DNA from: Artocarpus heterophyllus
Taxonomy: Eukaryota; Streptophyta; Magnoliopsida; Rosales; Moraceae
Direction of reading: 5' to 3'
DNA: 64,000 nucleotides
Assembly: GCA_025403435.1 (NCBI GenBank)
Contig: CM046354.1
Location: 20,214,424-20,278,423 of the forward strand
The notes below the pieces were generated by a model. It ran no database searches and was not told where the DNA came from. It worked only from the letters and a program-made list of their open reading frames with translations. The position numbers and the translations under genes are program-made. Positions 63,691-64,000 of the stretch are shown here, one piece after another; positions within the stretch are counted from its first letter, which is position 1; the number at the start of each line of letters is the position of its first letter.

Positions 63691-64000
63691 GCTTATGTTA
63701 CTAAATTACAAACATAATCTAGCAGAAGATACTGACGCTTTTGGAACTCAAGGTAAGTTTCACAAAATCAACAAATGACACAACAGATCTTAATAAAGAA
63801 ACAAAAAGAAAAAAGAATAACAGACTGAAAATACTTATCACAACACATGATATTAAAACGTTTTAAAAGAAAAACATACTAAAAATAAAAAGAGGAAGAA
63901 ATCCTAACCTTAGTCAATCGGACACACGATGAAATACATCCAAGAACAGATCTTAATAAATAAACAAAAAAAAAAAGGGAATAAAATTACTCATCACAAC

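Noticed and set aside
1..64000. CRISPR arrays, operons, rRNA and tRNA genes
   Set aside because: The DNA is plant nuclear; repeats lack uniform spacers, and I found no rRNA or tRNA sequence by eye. The spaced CGGCCTGCCGA clusters have irregular spacers and lie inside LTR elements.

Overview
The window is nuclear DNA of a flowering plant, most likely a eudicot. It has intron-rich genes with close Arabidopsis counterparts, AT-rich intergenic DNA, and plant Ty1-copia, Ty3-gypsy and hAT elements. I cannot name the species. About one tenth is host exon sequence; most of the rest is transposable elements and their remains.

Region 1 (1-4134) is most of an hAT transposon cut by the left window edge. 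It has an uninterrupted BED-zinc-finger transposase read leftwards and very dense GGGCCGGCCC subterminal repeats; its right end and the 8-bp site beyond it are visible. Region 2 (4773-11819, minus strand) is a complete 22-exon VPS33 gene (Sec1/Munc18 subunit of the vacuolar HOPS/CORVET tethering complexes, 596 aa) with one GC-AG intron.

Region 3 (about 13.0-45 kb) is nested retrotransposons. A gypsy-like LTR begins at 13019. An old, frameshifted minus-strand copia element (A, 16273-38368) carries two further insertions: a gypsy solo LTR exactly at its LTR/polypurine-tract junction (18246-20400, site duplication AACAA), and a young intact plus-strand copia element of the same family (B, 25472-35169, site duplication GTTCT, LTRs of equal length and nearly identical, open 1317-aa Gag-Pol). 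Older LTR-like debris follows to about 45 kb.

Region 4 (46068-50792, plus) is a complete six-exon gene for the mitochondrial FAD-dependent glycerol-3-phosphate dehydrogenase (SDP6 type, 629 aa). Region 5 (51.4-58.3 kb) holds a short non-autonomous hAT element, then a large foldback-like structure made of a degenerate GACC/GGTC minisatellite that changes strand near 52970 and is split by a 3.56-kb gypsy solo LTR (site duplication CCAAA). Region 6 (59.0-62.6 kb, plus) is a decayed copy of the chloroplast pseudouridine synthase SVR1. It lacks most of the S4 domain and has an in-frame stop and a broken splice acceptor. Two copies of a small MITE and a duplicated intron segment lie around it.

The most unusual signal is a near-palindromic motif, TTCGGCCTGCCGAA or its complement. 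It occurs as clusters of three to nine spaced copies in copia A, copia B and two gypsy-type solo LTRs, which are otherwise unrelated sequences. The host genes (membrane tethering, glycerol catabolism, plastid rRNA modification) have no evident functional link; they are neighbours separated by transposon blocks.
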